From positions 1 through 64,000 of the forward strand of contig NZ_JBBWUA010000012.1 in the NCBI RefSeq assembly GCF_038181555.1: 64,000 bases of DNA, read 5' to 3'. This stretch comes from Desulfitobacterium sp038181555 (GTDB taxonomy: Bacteria > Bacillota > Desulfitobacteriia > Desulfitobacteriales > Desulfitobacteriaceae). Positions 34,367-43,089 of the stretch are shown in pieces (position 1 is the first letter of the stretch; each line of letters starts with the position of its first letter). A program made the translations under genes and the position numbers. The notes beneath the pieces are model-generated. The model was not told the origin of the DNA and did not search any database. It saw nothing but the letters and a program-made list of their open reading frames with translations.

Positions 34367-35965
34367 TTATCTGACCGAAATATACCCCGTCTTCTCTACG
34401 AGACTTTGACCCTCTTCCGATAAGATCCACTGGATGAGCTTTTGATTATTCTCATTCGTATTGGACTTTAGGGTTACTGCATAGACTGGAACAGTGAATG
34501 GGTAGCTGGCATTGCGCACGGTTTCCGGGGTGGGTAGAACCCCGTTCACTGCAAGATACTTAATCTGATTGTTTTTCACCATTTCTGAAGAATAGTATAG
34601 GAAAGAGTAACCTAAGGAATTCTTGGCATTTTTATAGTCCGCAACTCGGCTGATGATTTCTCCCATCCCCCCCGCATAAGATTCTCGGGTGGGTTCGACC
34701 ATCTTCAAGCCCTTCATCACTCGGTTCTGCATGATGGTCTGGCTTCCAGAGTTCTCCGGACGCTGGTACGCCAAGATTTCCCGATTGGGTCCCCCAACCT
34801 CTTTCCAGTTGGTGATCTCCCCGGTATAGATCCCTTGAAGCTGTTCTAAAGACAGATTTTCAAGGGGGTTTTGCGCATTGGTAAAAAACACAAACGCCTC
34901 ATTGGCGATCGGGGTAAGCAGAAATTCGTCTCCTTGGGCTTGAATATATTCCCGATGGGCCTGCGAGGGTTCGGCCACGAAAATGATATCTGTCTCTCCA
35001 GCCATGAGCCTTTCATAGGCTCGATTGGTTTTTGAACATTGCACAATGTTCAGGGGATACTCTTCGCTCTGGACAAAAGCAAGCTCATAGTTTTTCTCTG
35101 ACTTATCCACATTCTCTCGGTAGTATTCCTCTAGACCTTGGTATACCGCCTCGACAAAGGCACCGTAAACCGGATAAGCAGCGGTTGCTCCATCCAAGCG
35201 AGGCATGGACTCCAGTTCATTAAACTGGAGGCTGGCCTTTTGGTCGAGCTGAGCCAGACCATTCTTCTCTTTAAAAGGGGCAATGCTCATCAGATCGAAT
35301 TCGCTTAGTTCACTTCCTAAGCTAGATTTCCCATAACGAATTTCAATCAACCCGTCGGCAATATTATCTTTGGCTATCAGCCCTGAAATCAGCATACCGC
35401 TTGCGCACAACACGGCCAAGCCCACTTTTAGTTTTTTGTCCGGGACACCATCTTCTACTACAGGCGAGGATTTCCGCCCAGCGATCTCTTGAAGCAGAAC
35501 TCCGACAACAAAACCTGTGTATCCCATCAAATCAGCCACGATAAAGGCTACCTGATGCCCTGACAAAAAGAGCAGAAAGCCCAAAGGAAAATACACAGGA
35601 TTTTTTAATACGGCCCAAAACCAAAGTGACGAATTGATATTTCCCCCGCTCATCACCATAAGTATTGTTATCGCTATTAGGGTGTAGATGACAGGAATCA
35701 CTACGGGAACATATCTCCTCCGCGGGGATTCAGGCTGATTCTTGATCAAGCGAGAGTGCATAAAACCGATAACTCCCCCCACAAGGAGGGGAAGGATAAG
35801 AGCTACCAGTCCATAGATAAACCTTTCCGTATCTCTGCCACTGTCAGCAGGTAAAAATCCACCATCAAGACTATATAACATAAAAAATCCCAGACTTAAT
35901 AGGATAGGCAAAATAACCATCTGATTGAGCAAAGTAATGGAAAAATATTTTTTATTGGCTTGCAT
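34367..35965 (-). CDS. Membrane protein fused to a PstS-like substrate-binding domain
   Basis: 532 residues. The first about 210 residues hold five or six membrane helices; the rest is a PBP-like domain of the phosphate-binding (PstS) type, starting with LDGATAAYPVYGAFVEAVY (the D-G-x-T-x-x-x-P phosphate loop), then FVAEPSQAHREY, IYTGEITNWKEVGG, RPENSGSQTIMQ and SLGYSFLYYSSE. Normal PstS is a lipoprotein, so covalent attachment to a multi-helix membrane part is unusual. May be a phosphate sensor or an uptake adaptor. GAGGAG before ATG; followed 7 bases earlier in the transcript by the DUF2500 gene, so they form an operon. Confidence 0.8.
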   Translation of the reverse strand: MQANKKYFSITLLNQMVILPILLSLGFFMLYSLDGGFLPADSGRDTERFIYGLVALILPLLVGGVIGFMHSRLIKNQPESPRRRYVPVVIPVIYTLIAITILMVMSGGNINSSLWFWAVLKNPVYFPLGFLLFLSGHQVAFIVADLMGYTGFVVGVLLQEIAGRKSSPVVEDGVPDKKLKVGLAVLCASGMLISGLIAKDNIADGLIEIRYGKSSLGSELSEFDLMSIAPFKEKNGLAQLDQKASLQFNELESMPRLDGATAAYPVYGAFVEAVYQGLEEYYRENVDKSEKNYELAFVQSEEYPLNIVQCSKTNRAYERLMAGETDIIFVAEPSQAHREYIQAQGDEFLLTPIANEAFVFFTNAQNPLENLSLEQLQGIYTGEITNWKEVGGPNREILAYQRPENSGSQTIMQNRVMKGLKMVEPTRESYAGGMGEIISRVADYKNAKNSLGYSFLYYSSEMVKNNQIKYLAVNGVLPTPETVRNASYPFTVPVYAVTLKSNTNENNQKLIQWILSEEGQSLVEKTGYISVR

Positions 35966-35972
35966 AGGGTTG

Positions 35973-36368
35973 CTAACTCCTCTCCGTGTCTCTCAGTCGT
36001 TCAAAGCCTAAATAGCGTGTTCCTTGAAAGCTAAGCCTTCCTATATCTCCCTCAGCCAACATCCCATACTCCTGCGCCTGAACTTGAAATTCCATCCTAT
36101 CTCCACTCTCTACTTCAAAAGTCACATAGTATGTCGTACTGCGATGATTATGATGTACCCCGCTGCCATTGTTATGATGATGTGAGGTCACATGATCTCT
36201 CTTAGTCACAATTTGTGAGGGCACAATTAGTACCGGCTGCGCATTATTATATCTCCAGGTCCGGATTCCTTGAATAATCCCTACAAATATCATGCCAAAA
36301 ACAACAACAAATCCTATGGTTACCAAGATCGGAACTACGGAAAACATCATATCCGATTGAAAAAACAA
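35973..36368 (-). CDS. DUF2500-type membrane protein
   Basis: About 131 residues from a TTG start 10 bases after AGAGGAGG; the longer GTG frame contains that site. One N-terminal membrane helix, a His-rich linker (TSHHHNNGSGVHHNHRST) and a C-terminal beta domain YYVTFEVESGDRMEFQV...LGFERL, as in the DUF2500 family. Function unknown. First gene of the two-gene operon with the PstS-like fusion protein. The His cluster could bind metal; that is only a suggestion. Confidence 0.72.
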   Translation of the reverse strand: MFFQSDMMFSVVPILVTIGFVVVFGMIFVGIIQGIRTWRYNNAQPVLIVPSQIVTKRDHVTSHHHNNGSGVHHNHRSTTYYVTFEVESGDRMEFQVQAQEYGMLAEGDIGRLSFQGTRYLGFERLRDTERS

Positions 36369-36455
36369 ATCAAAAGCGCCTCCTCTTCGTTGTATTAACA
36401 CGTTATACTATTCTCGACTGGAATTTAATATCCTTTTAATCCGCCATTAATTTAC

Positions 36456-36498
36456 AAGGGCTTCCGGTTAAGCTGATGAGCTTAGCCGGAAGCCCTTG
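36456..36498 (-). terminator. Terminator of the PII/DUF1538 operon
   Basis: Near-perfect 19-bp stem aagggcttccggttaagct / agcttagccggaagccctt, four-base loop, 8 bases past the stop on the minus strand. U tract weak. Confidence 0.75.
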
Positions 36499-36506
36499 AC
36501 GTAGTT

Positions 36507-37172
36507 TTACTGCCTCAAACCATAGGTCTGGTTTACATCAAGCACAAAAATAATGCCATGACCAGGATTATCTATATGAAGCTCTTGGCGAATGGCCGTA
36601 ACAATCGCTTCTGTGGTAGAGGTCTCTGCGAGAATCATCACGATTTCCTTCTCCGGCTCAATAGCCATCGAGAAAAGGGTATGAGTCTCATGGATACCCG
36701 AACCCCGAGCATTGATGATGGTTCCCCCTCTAGAGCCAGCTTTTGTCGCTGCTTCCATGACATCTTCGGCCATGCCCCTGTCGACAACGGTGTATATCGC
36801 ATTGTACATTGGGTTTTCTGCACCTCGTCTTTCTTCTTCATTGCGATAAATATGATGATGGCCTACAAAACCCCTTACAGAGCTTGTAAAAGCAATCCCG
36901 TGATTTGGTTTATGCAATGCTAGCTTTTCATTAAGGGCTACGAGGGCGTTTTGCGCTGCGTCTTTTTCCCCAATCATCATAACAATTTCTTTGCGAGTGT
37001 CTGTTAAATCTAACAGCTTGAGGATAGGATTGTTGACCGTCCCTCGCCCTAAACAAATGGTCCCGCCGGATATTCCGTGCTGCTTGGCAAACTTAAGCAC
37101 CTTAGTTCCCACGCCATGATTCACCACAAAGGAAATCAATTCAAATTCCATTGTCTTAGGGCTATCCATCAT
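36507..37172 (-). CDS. Tandem PII-like protein
   Basis: 221 residues made of two PII-like (GlnB/GlnK superfamily) domains. Domain 1 (about 8-100) has VVNHGVGTKVLKFAKQHGISGGT and PNHGIAF; domain 2 (about 120-215) has VVDRGMAEDVMEAATKAGSRGGT and PGHGIIF. No uridylylation-type T-loop Tyr is obvious, and the T-loop region is short. Canonical PII proteins are single-domain trimers that sense ATP/ADP/2-oxoglutarate and often gate a membrane transporter. Its start overlaps the end of the DUF1538 gene by 11 bases, indicating coupled synthesis with that membrane protein. Confidence 0.82.
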   Translation of the reverse strand: MMDSPKTMEFELISFVVNHGVGTKVLKFAKQHGISGGTICLGRGTVNNPILKLLDLTDTRKEIVMMIGEKDAAQNALVALNEKLALHKPNHGIAFTSSVRGFVGHHHIYRNEEERRGAENPMYNAIYTVVDRGMAEDVMEAATKAGSRGGTIINARGSGIHETHTLFSMAIEPEKEIVMILAETSTTEAIVTAIRQELHIDNPGHGIIFVLDVNQTYGLRQ

Positions 37173-38655
37173 GTTCTTCTAACCCTTCCTTTACCGATTT
37201 AATCTTAAAAATAAACCCTAGAGTTTGCAGAGCAATGATCGGTGTCATGGCGACCATCGCAATAACTCCAAAACCATCGACCAGCACATTCGCGCCCTCA
37301 ATCGCCTCCGCGGCGCCTTGAGCAAAGGCTAAAATAAAGGTTGCCGTCATCGGTCCGGAAGCGACTCCTCCTGCGTCAAAGGCTATTCCCACGAATAATT
37401 TAGGCACAAAATACATCATGAGGATGGAAACCACATAACCCGGTAAAAGAAAATGCCATAACTGGAGTCCGGGAATAAGGATTCTTACCATGGACAGGGC
37501 CACCGCAAAGGCAACCCCAATGGATAAAGCAATGAGTACCACCGGTCTCCTTACATATCCACTTGTAACATCTTCTATTTGATGTGTCAATACGTAAACA
37601 GCAGGTTCAGCTAAAACTACCACAAGCCCGATGAGAAAGCCAATGCCCACGACGATTAACTTATTATCTAAAGCGGCTACACTGTAGCCGATCTTAGTTC
37701 CGACTTCCATAAAACCGGCATTAACACCTGTTAAGAACAGGACCAACCCGATAAACGTATAAAGCAAACCCTTAAGCACTTTGCGAAAGGCTTTTTTCGA
37801 TATTTTAAAAGAAATTTTTTGGAACACTAAGAATACCAGAATAATCGGTGCTAAGGCAATCAAAATCTCCCAAGCCACAATGGGCAGTTTATGCAGAAAA
37901 GGGGCAAGAACCGACGTGGAAGTAGCCGCAGCCTCTTGCAGACTCCCCGTAATCTTATCTTGCTTTGATAGAATGCTCATAATCATTACGGCCAGAATTG
38001 CACCAGTCGAGGTCACCGCCACAAGACCAAAGCTATCTTTTTCCGAAGCCTTGCCATCTTTTTTCAAGGATGAAACCCCTAAAGCAAGCGCCAGCATGAA
38101 AGGCACTGTTAGTGCCCCGGTGGTTGCTCCGGAAGCATCAAAGGATATGGCCAGAAATTCCGAGGAAGTAAAAAAACTTAATCCCAATATCAATAAATAG
38201 AGAACCGTCAGCAGCTTGTATAAAGGAATATTATAAACGATACGCACCAGACCACTCGTAAGCATCACTGCAATGCCGATGGATACCACAACCACAATGC
38301 TCAGCTTAGATATCACTCCTGAGGTCACCATATCCACTTGTCCTGCTAGAATATGCAGATCAGGTTCGGCAATGGAAATGAAAAATCCGAGCAACAAGCC
38401 TGCCCCAATAATGATCCACAATTTATTGCTCTTCGCTAAGGTTCCCCCCATGAGGGTTCCTACTTTGCTAATGCCAATATCCACCCCAAAAAGGAAAATC
38501 GCTAAACCAATCACAATCAATAAGGCCCCTAGAAGGAATCGATAGATTAAATAGGGTTCTAGAGCGGTGATCGTGAAATTAAGAACCAACACGATGACAA
38601 CGATAGGGATAACGGACCATAGAACTTCTTTTAGCTTTTCTAAAAGTACACTCAA
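37162..38655 (-). CDS. DUF1538-family membrane protein, internally duplicated
   Basis: 497 residues with about 12-14 membrane helices and two homologous halves. Paired motifs: FLFGVDIGISKVGTLMGG with LFLTGVNAGFMEVGTKIG; AEPDLHILAGQVDMVTSG with AEPAVYVLTHQIEDVTSG; ISFDASGATTGALTVPF with IAFDAGGVASGPMTATF. Probable transporter; substrate unknown. TTG start after GGGAAG. Lies between an XRE regulator gene and a tandem PII gene on the same strand, implying PII-gated transport by analogy with AmtB/GlnK or SbtA/SbtB. Confidence 0.82.
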   Translation of the reverse strand: MSVLLEKLKEVLWSVIPIVVIVLVLNFTITALEPYLIYRFLLGALLIVIGLAIFLFGVDIGISKVGTLMGGTLAKSNKLWIIIGAGLLLGFFISIAEPDLHILAGQVDMVTSGVISKLSIVVVVSIGIAVMLTSGLVRIVYNIPLYKLLTVLYLLILGLSFFTSSEFLAISFDASGATTGALTVPFMLALALGVSSLKKDGKASEKDSFGLVAVTSTGAILAVMIMSILSKQDKITGSLQEAAATSTSVLAPFLHKLPIVAWEILIALAPIILVFLVFQKISFKISKKAFRKVLKGLLYTFIGLVLFLTGVNAGFMEVGTKIGYSVAALDNKLIVVGIGFLIGLVVVLAEPAVYVLTHQIEDVTSGYVRRPVVLIALSIGVAFAVALSMVRILIPGLQLWHFLLPGYVVSILMMYFVPKLFVGIAFDAGGVASGPMTATFILAFAQGAAEAIEGANVLVDGFGVIAMVAMTPIIALQTLGFIFKIKSVKEGLEEHDG

Positions 38656-38687
38656 ATAAACTTCCCTTCCCTTCTGTCTTTTAGTTT

Positions 38688-39023
38688 TTACGCCTGGCGG
38701 CGCTTATAACGCAAGTATTCAATAAATCTTTCCACCTCCTCAATCTCAAGTTCCGTTAGATCATCCACATTGATCTCCTTAGGAGAATGAGCTTCAGGAA
38801 ATGAATTCTCATCGAGATATCCCGCAACTCTCATCAGTTCGTAGTAATTTAGATGGAGAGCCAGCGCAATGGCTTTGAGTACGCTGGGAGATGGGTGCTT
38901 TCGTTCCCCATTTTCTAAACGATAAATTTCTGTATGGCTCAAATTTGCCAGGGTCGCCAATTTCCGGATGGAGATCTTTTGCGCTGTTCTATGAACGGAT
39001 AGATAATCTCCTAAAGCAATCAT
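38688..39023 (-). CDS. XRE-family transcriptional regulator
   Basis: 111 residues. N-terminal HTH_3 domain (LSVHRTAQKISIRKLATLANLSHTEIYRLENGERKHPSP) with a short acidic C-terminal helix. AGAGGTG before ATG. Stands 32 bases upstream of the DUF1538 gene and is likely first in that operon, so may be its local regulator. Confidence 0.85.
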   Translation of the reverse strand: MIALGDYLSVHRTAQKISIRKLATLANLSHTEIYRLENGERKHPSPSVLKAIALALHLNYYELMRVAGYLDENSFPEAHSPKEINVDDLTELEIEEVERFIEYLRYKRRQA

Positions 39024-39228
39024 TTTAGCACCTCTTCATTTTATCCGCTGATTACCAGCCATAAGTCAGGAATCACTCAATCTAATCAATTGGAATATTT
39101 CGATTATTACTAACTTAAAAAGTATAACATTTTTTGTATCCTCGTGTCACCAGTTATCTCTTTTTTGGTGACACTAGGATAATCTTTCATCATAACTATT
39201 GAACAAATGAACCATCTGCATACAATTG

Positions 39229-39257
39229 TTGACTCCAATTCCAAAATTATGTATAAT
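39229..39257 (+). promoter_or_regulatory. Promoter of the zinc-ribbon gene, with long leader
   Basis: TTGACT (39229-39234), 17-base spacer, TATAAT (39252-39257). The transcript would have a leader of about 110 bases containing complementary arms agatttt (about 39273) and aaaatct (about 39353) and an inner ccc/ggg hairpin. Could be a structured, for instance cold-responsive, leader; no known riboswitch recognised. Confidence 0.7.
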
Positions 39258-39373
39258 ATAATAAACTCGTTAGATTTTGCGGATGAATAACCTTCTCGAT
39301 CGCCTGTGGCTTTGGGGATCAAGGATACTACTTCCCAGTAACGGGTCGAATAAAATCTTGGAGGTTTTTTCTG

Positions 39374-39679
39374 ATGTTTGAAGACAAAGTATTATCCTGT
39401 AAAGATTGCGGTGCAGAATTCGTTTTCTCAGCTTCAGAACAAGAATTTTACGCAGAGAAGGGCTTTACAAACGAACCCGGCCGCTGCCCTTCTTGCCGCG
39501 CAGCAAAAAAAGCACAAAGCCGTAACGGTGGCGGATACTCTTCACGACCACAAAGGGAAATGTTCCCTGCAACTTGCTCATCTTGCGGCAAAGAAACTAC
39601 AGTTCCGTTTCAACCTACCGGTGACAAGCCTGTATATTGCCGTGATTGCTATACCCCTCGCAATCGTAGCAACTGGTAA
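39374..39679 (+). CDS. Zinc-ribbon protein with two CxxC pairs per half
   Basis: 101 residues. N-terminal zinc ribbon CKDCGAEFVFSASEQEFYAE...CPSCR and a C-terminal one CSSCGKETTVPFQPTG...YCRDCY, joined by a Ser/Arg/Gly linker. This is the CxxC-type probable zinc-ribbon family common in Firmicutes and Chloroflexi; likely binds nucleic acid or protein, exact role unknown. Very strong GGAGG before ATG, consensus promoter and a strong terminator suggest high expression. Confidence 0.87.
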   Translation: MFEDKVLSCKDCGAEFVFSASEQEFYAEKGFTNEPGRCPSCRAAKKAQSRNGGGYSSRPQREMFPATCSSCGKETTVPFQPTGDKPVYCRDCYTPRNRSNW

Positions 39680-39695
39680 TTTCTAGAATCCACAA

Positions 39696-39735
39696 ACAGA
39701 ACTCTGAGCCTAACGGCTCAGAGTTCTGCTTTTAT
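39696..39735 (+). terminator. Terminator of the zinc-ribbon gene
   Basis: Perfect 14-bp stem cagaactctgagcc / ggctcagagttctg, four-base loop, followed by cttttatt. Confidence 0.92.
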
Positions 39736-39889
39736 TGGCAATCCGAGCAATATCTTCCTCACCTGCGGCGCCGATTCTGCATAACGAAACCATGATTGCT
39801 CGCGAGGATTTAAAGGTTACGATTAAAGTTACCTATATAAATATTTATAATTCATATGTTAAACTTTTATGAATTGCACCCAAAAATAC

Positions 39890-39918
39890 TTGCCTATGCA
39901 ACAAAAAGCAGGTATGAT
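39890..39918 (+). promoter_or_regulatory. Promoter of the MarR gene
   Basis: TTGCCT, 17-base spacer, TATGAT. It lies inside the longest open frame, which shows that translation must start further downstream. Confidence 0.65.
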
Positions 39919-39952
39919 AGAGAAAAATGGAACAAATCGCGAGGTTACTGAT

Positions 39953-40408
39953 ATGCCAACATTCCAAGAATATACTTCACGATCATTTGGGCATAAAGTG
40001 AACAAGTCGGCACGGCTCATGTCACAAAGAATGGCCCAACTATTTAAAGAAAACGGTTATAATATTTCGATAGAGCAATGGCGACTTCTTCTCTATTTGT
40101 GGCGCGAAGACGGGGTAACCCAAAACTTCTTGGCAGAGACCACAAGTAAAGATGAACCCAGCGTTTCTAGGATTATTAATACCATGGAAAAAAACAATCT
40201 AGTTATTAGAGCCAGACATCCTCATGATCGTCGCACAAATCTTATCTACCTCACGGAATCCGGAAGGAATGTACGCGATGGCTTGATGGCTATCGGGGCA
40301 AGAATGAACAATGATATCACTGATGGTGTAGATCCTGATGAGTTAACAGTTTGCGTTAAAGTATTAGAAAAAGTATTAGACAACTGCAATAAGTTGTTAG
40401 GAAATTGA
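39953..40408 (+). CDS. MarR-family transcriptional regulator
   Basis: 151 residues. Winged HTH with IEQWRLLLYLWREDGVTQNFLAETTSKDEPSVSRIINTMEK recognition region and the MarR wing DRRTNLIYLTESGR. Start at ATG 8 bases after GCGAGG and downstream of the promoter. No target gene adjoins on the same strand, so it may act elsewhere or on itself. Confidence 0.88.
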   Translation: MPTFQEYTSRSFGHKVNKSARLMSQRMAQLFKENGYNISIEQWRLLLYLWREDGVTQNFLAETTSKDEPSVSRIINTMEKNNLVIRARHPHDRRTNLIYLTESGRNVRDGLMAIGARMNNDITDGVDPDELTVCVKVLEKVLDNCNKLLGN

Positions 40409-40463
40409 TTACTCTTTGTTTATTGATCTCTATAAGCATAAACTATGCCTATAGTTGAAAAAT

Positions 40464-40517
40464 AAAGAAGAAGAGAGTTAGTATAAGGAATATTGCCTTA
40501 TATTAACTCTCTTCTTT
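40464..40517. terminator. Bidirectional terminator between MarR and URO-D genes
   Basis: Long stem aaagaagagagttagtataa / ttatattaactctcttcttt (few mismatches) between convergent genes. Confidence 0.9.
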
Positions 40518-40560
40518 AGTATTATAGACATGCTGTGGGATTGACTTGCAAGCGTATCTG

Positions 40561-41460
40561 CTAAATTAGTTTATCTGTATAGCCGTAAACCTCTAAAACC
40601 TCCCTGACCCCAAGACCAGCGTCAAGTATCCCTGCACTGGTGCCAAATATATAACGTCCCGGTCTGGTAGCCTTTAAGAGTTCATCCACCTTATCGCTTC
40701 CTCCTGAGCTAAACCATGCCAGGCTATACCCGCCCATCAGACAAAAATCTTCGCCTACAGCTTCTCGTACCTTCATCATATCCATGACGGACTCTAAAGA
40801 ATGGAGGCCGTTAAAGCCCATCTCCTTTATATCCCGAAGAACAAGTTGTAGGTCTCCGTCAGAATGGAAGAATATCGGCATCTCCCTGCCGGTGGCTACT
40901 CGGGCGCATCGCCCTAGTTCTGCGCGCAATTCCTTAAGATAAGAAAAAAAACGTTCTCTCATGGTCCGTGGCGATACATACAGTCCGTGATTATAGGCTA
41001 TATCGTCGGCAATTAAAATACCATGTGCTCCGGAAGCTATAGCAGCCCGCCCCAACTCTAAACTCCTTTGGATCGACTCTTGGACCAAGCAATCCATCTT
41101 ATCCTGATCCTTGACGATATCCATTAAAAACTCGGTAAAATCATGATAGCCATGCCCCACTCCCTGAAAGGGTCCATCGATCAAAGCAAAGATGAAAAAA
41201 TCGCTTTCCTCTTGCCAGCGTCTTAATTCTGCCCAAGGATCATCTTGGCTTTCGGCATCTGCCATAAAAACAAGGGCGTCGAGCCCTAATAATTCCGTCG
41301 CTTGCCGGCGTTCCTCGAAGCCAACCCCTTTTAAACTTTCGCGTGAGGTCATTTGCAGGAGTTTGGTTATCAAGCCATCTTCGATATGAAACTCCCCCTT
41401 GGGAAGTTTATCTACTGGTTGCCCATGAATCATAGCTAAGACTCTTTCAATCTTCGTCAT
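40561..41460 (-). CDS. Uroporphyrinogen decarboxylase (URO-D) family protein
   Basis: 299 residues, URO-D/corrinoid methyltransferase superfamily. Has IFFHSDGDLQLVL and the C-terminal RYIFGTSAGILDAGL. In MtaA-type methyltransferases the zinc ligands are H-x-C and a late C; here the late Cys is Ser (GTSAGI) and the HSD motif lacks Cys, so classical zinc-thiolate methyl transfer to coenzyme M is unlikely. No corrinoid protein or MtaB-type partner adjoins. Function unresolved: a non-heme URO-D paralogue. GGAGGG before ATG. Confidence 0.75.
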   Translation of the reverse strand: MTKIERVLAMIHGQPVDKLPKGEFHIEDGLITKLLQMTSRESLKGVGFEERRQATELLGLDALVFMADAESQDDPWAELRRWQEESDFFIFALIDGPFQGVGHGYHDFTEFLMDIVKDQDKMDCLVQESIQRSLELGRAAIASGAHGILIADDIAYNHGLYVSPRTMRERFFSYLKELRAELGRCARVATGREMPIFFHSDGDLQLVLRDIKEMGFNGLHSLESVMDMMKVREAVGEDFCLMGGYSLAWFSSGGSDKVDELLKATRPGRYIFGTSAGILDAGLGVREVLEVYGYTDKLI

Positions 41461-41491
41461 ATTCCCTCCAGATAATCAACGAGATAGGGTA

Positions 41492-41529
41492 AAAAAGTTC
41501 AGGCAAAGTAAACTTCACCTGAACTTTTT
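41492..41529. terminator. Terminator of the M23 peptidase gene
   Basis: Stem aaaaagttcagg / cctgaactttt with a 14-base loop and T/A runs on both sides, directly at the end of the peptidase gene. Confidence 0.85.
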
Positions 41530-41531
41530 AT

Positions 41532-42950
41532 TTAGCGTACGTAATTTCTAGGATTGACGGTATCGCCATTGACGATGACCTCAAAATGCAAATGGGATCC
41601 GGTTGAGCGTCCTGTGGAGCCAACTAAGCCGATGGTTTCTCCTTGAGAGACAGATTGTCCCACAGAAACCAATAATTTTGAGGCATGAGCATAGCGAGTC
41701 TGAATACCATTGCCATGATCGATCACGATGCAATTACCATAATTCCCTTGCCAGCCTGCACTGATAACAGTTCCTGCCGCCGCAGCTACAAAGGATTCTC
41801 CAACCGGTCCGGCATAGTCTATACCCGTGTGGAATTCTCCACCCCGATAGCCATAATAAGAGCTTGTACTTCCCCCATAAGGCCTAACTAAGCCCGGCAC
41901 AACACCACTACCCCGGGAAGCGCTGGCTACTTGTACCCGCTTCGGTCCTTTCGCGACCACCTGCGATACTGCTTCTTTCGTGACTTTCTCGTCAACAACG
42001 GCTTTAGAAACTACTTTATCATTTTTTTGCACATAAGAATATGTAACGACTTTTTCCCCATCAGCTCCAGCTTTAGTTACCTTGGAGGTCCCGCTGGCTA
42101 ATTTGCTATCAACCTTTGTCACCACATCAAAAGGGATGGTTTCCGTATCGGTTTTCGTCCCTTCAAAAACCACCGTAAGATAAGGTGTGATTTTCTCAAT
42201 CATTATCTTTTCCCCAGGCTTAATCACCGTATCCAGTGTTGTCCCTGGGTTTGCAGCCAGAACTTCCACGGTTTTGAGATCATTCTTACGGGCGATAAGC
42301 CACCAAGAATCGTTTTCCGCTATGACGTATTCTTCTTTTTGGATATTTCCTTCTTTGAGCTTAGCGAAGGCTGCATCAACTGTGGTGACCTGTTCGGGCA
42401 ATACTTCAACATCTTTAATCTCGATCTCTTCATCAAAAGAGACATTTTTAACGACGTTCTTTTCATCCTCGTGAACGTAGATTCCTTGATAAGCTTTTAT
42501 CAGTTCATCGACATCCTTTTGATCCGCCAGATTAAAAAGGGAGTTGCCCGCAATGTTAACCTCAACGGCCTCAATATAAAGGGTCAGCTTTTCTTTGAGC
42601 TCCGCTTTGGATAAGGCAGTAAATTGATTATCCATCCGTGCCGTATTGAATTCAATTTGGTCATGGGTCTTGGCCGTTTCGCCAAAAGCAGCACCCTCTT
42701 CGGCGAGGATTTGTTCGACGAGCTCTTCGCCTGCTCTAACATTTTCCACGATCCCAACGTTTACTCCATTGACGACCACATAAGCTGCCGGAGCTGTGGA
42801 GCTTAGATAAAATCCCCCTCCTCCGAGGACTAATAATGCTGTTAACGCTCCCCCGATCACCTTTGGGGATTTCCACGATAGTTTATTTAAAGACTGAAGC
42901 CAGGACTGAAGCCGAATCTTTGACTCTGTAATAATCTTCACAGGCTGCAT
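41532..42950 (-). CDS. M23 metallopeptidase with LysM-like and G5 domains
   Basis: 472 residues: short cytoplasmic start, one membrane helix (about 31-52), a long extracellular region, LysM-like segment (YVIAENDSWWLIARKNDLKTVEVLAANPG), a G5-like domain (ETIPFDVVTKVDSKL...GEKVVTYSYVQKND), and a C-terminal LytM/M23 domain with FHTGIDYAGPVG (H-x4-D) and HLHFEVIVNG. Zinc ligands intact, so an active peptidoglycan endopeptidase at the outer face is expected. AGGAGG 6 bases before ATG. Confidence 0.92.
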   Translation of the reverse strand: MQPVKIITESKIRLQSWLQSLNKLSWKSPKVIGGALTALLVLGGGGFYLSSTAPAAYVVVNGVNVGIVENVRAGEELVEQILAEEGAAFGETAKTHDQIEFNTARMDNQFTALSKAELKEKLTLYIEAVEVNIAGNSLFNLADQKDVDELIKAYQGIYVHEDEKNVVKNVSFDEEIEIKDVEVLPEQVTTVDAAFAKLKEGNIQKEEYVIAENDSWWLIARKNDLKTVEVLAANPGTTLDTVIKPGEKIMIEKITPYLTVVFEGTKTDTETIPFDVVTKVDSKLASGTSKVTKAGADGEKVVTYSYVQKNDKVVSKAVVDEKVTKEAVSQVVAKGPKRVQVASASRGSGVVPGLVRPYGGSTSSYYGYRGGEFHTGIDYAGPVGESFVAAAAGTVISAGWQGNYGNCIVIDHGNGIQTRYAHASKLLVSVGQSVSQGETIGLVGSTGRSTGSHLHFEVIVNGDTVNPRNYVR

Positions 42951-43089
42951 CGCTTACCTCCTAAATCACAAACAACTTCGCTTATTATACAGGATGGATG
43001 TGAAGATTTTGTGAAAAAACATAGGATTTTTTATGATTCTCATAAAAAAATTCTATCTCCACAAATCTCTACAAAAAGCGCTTTATTTC

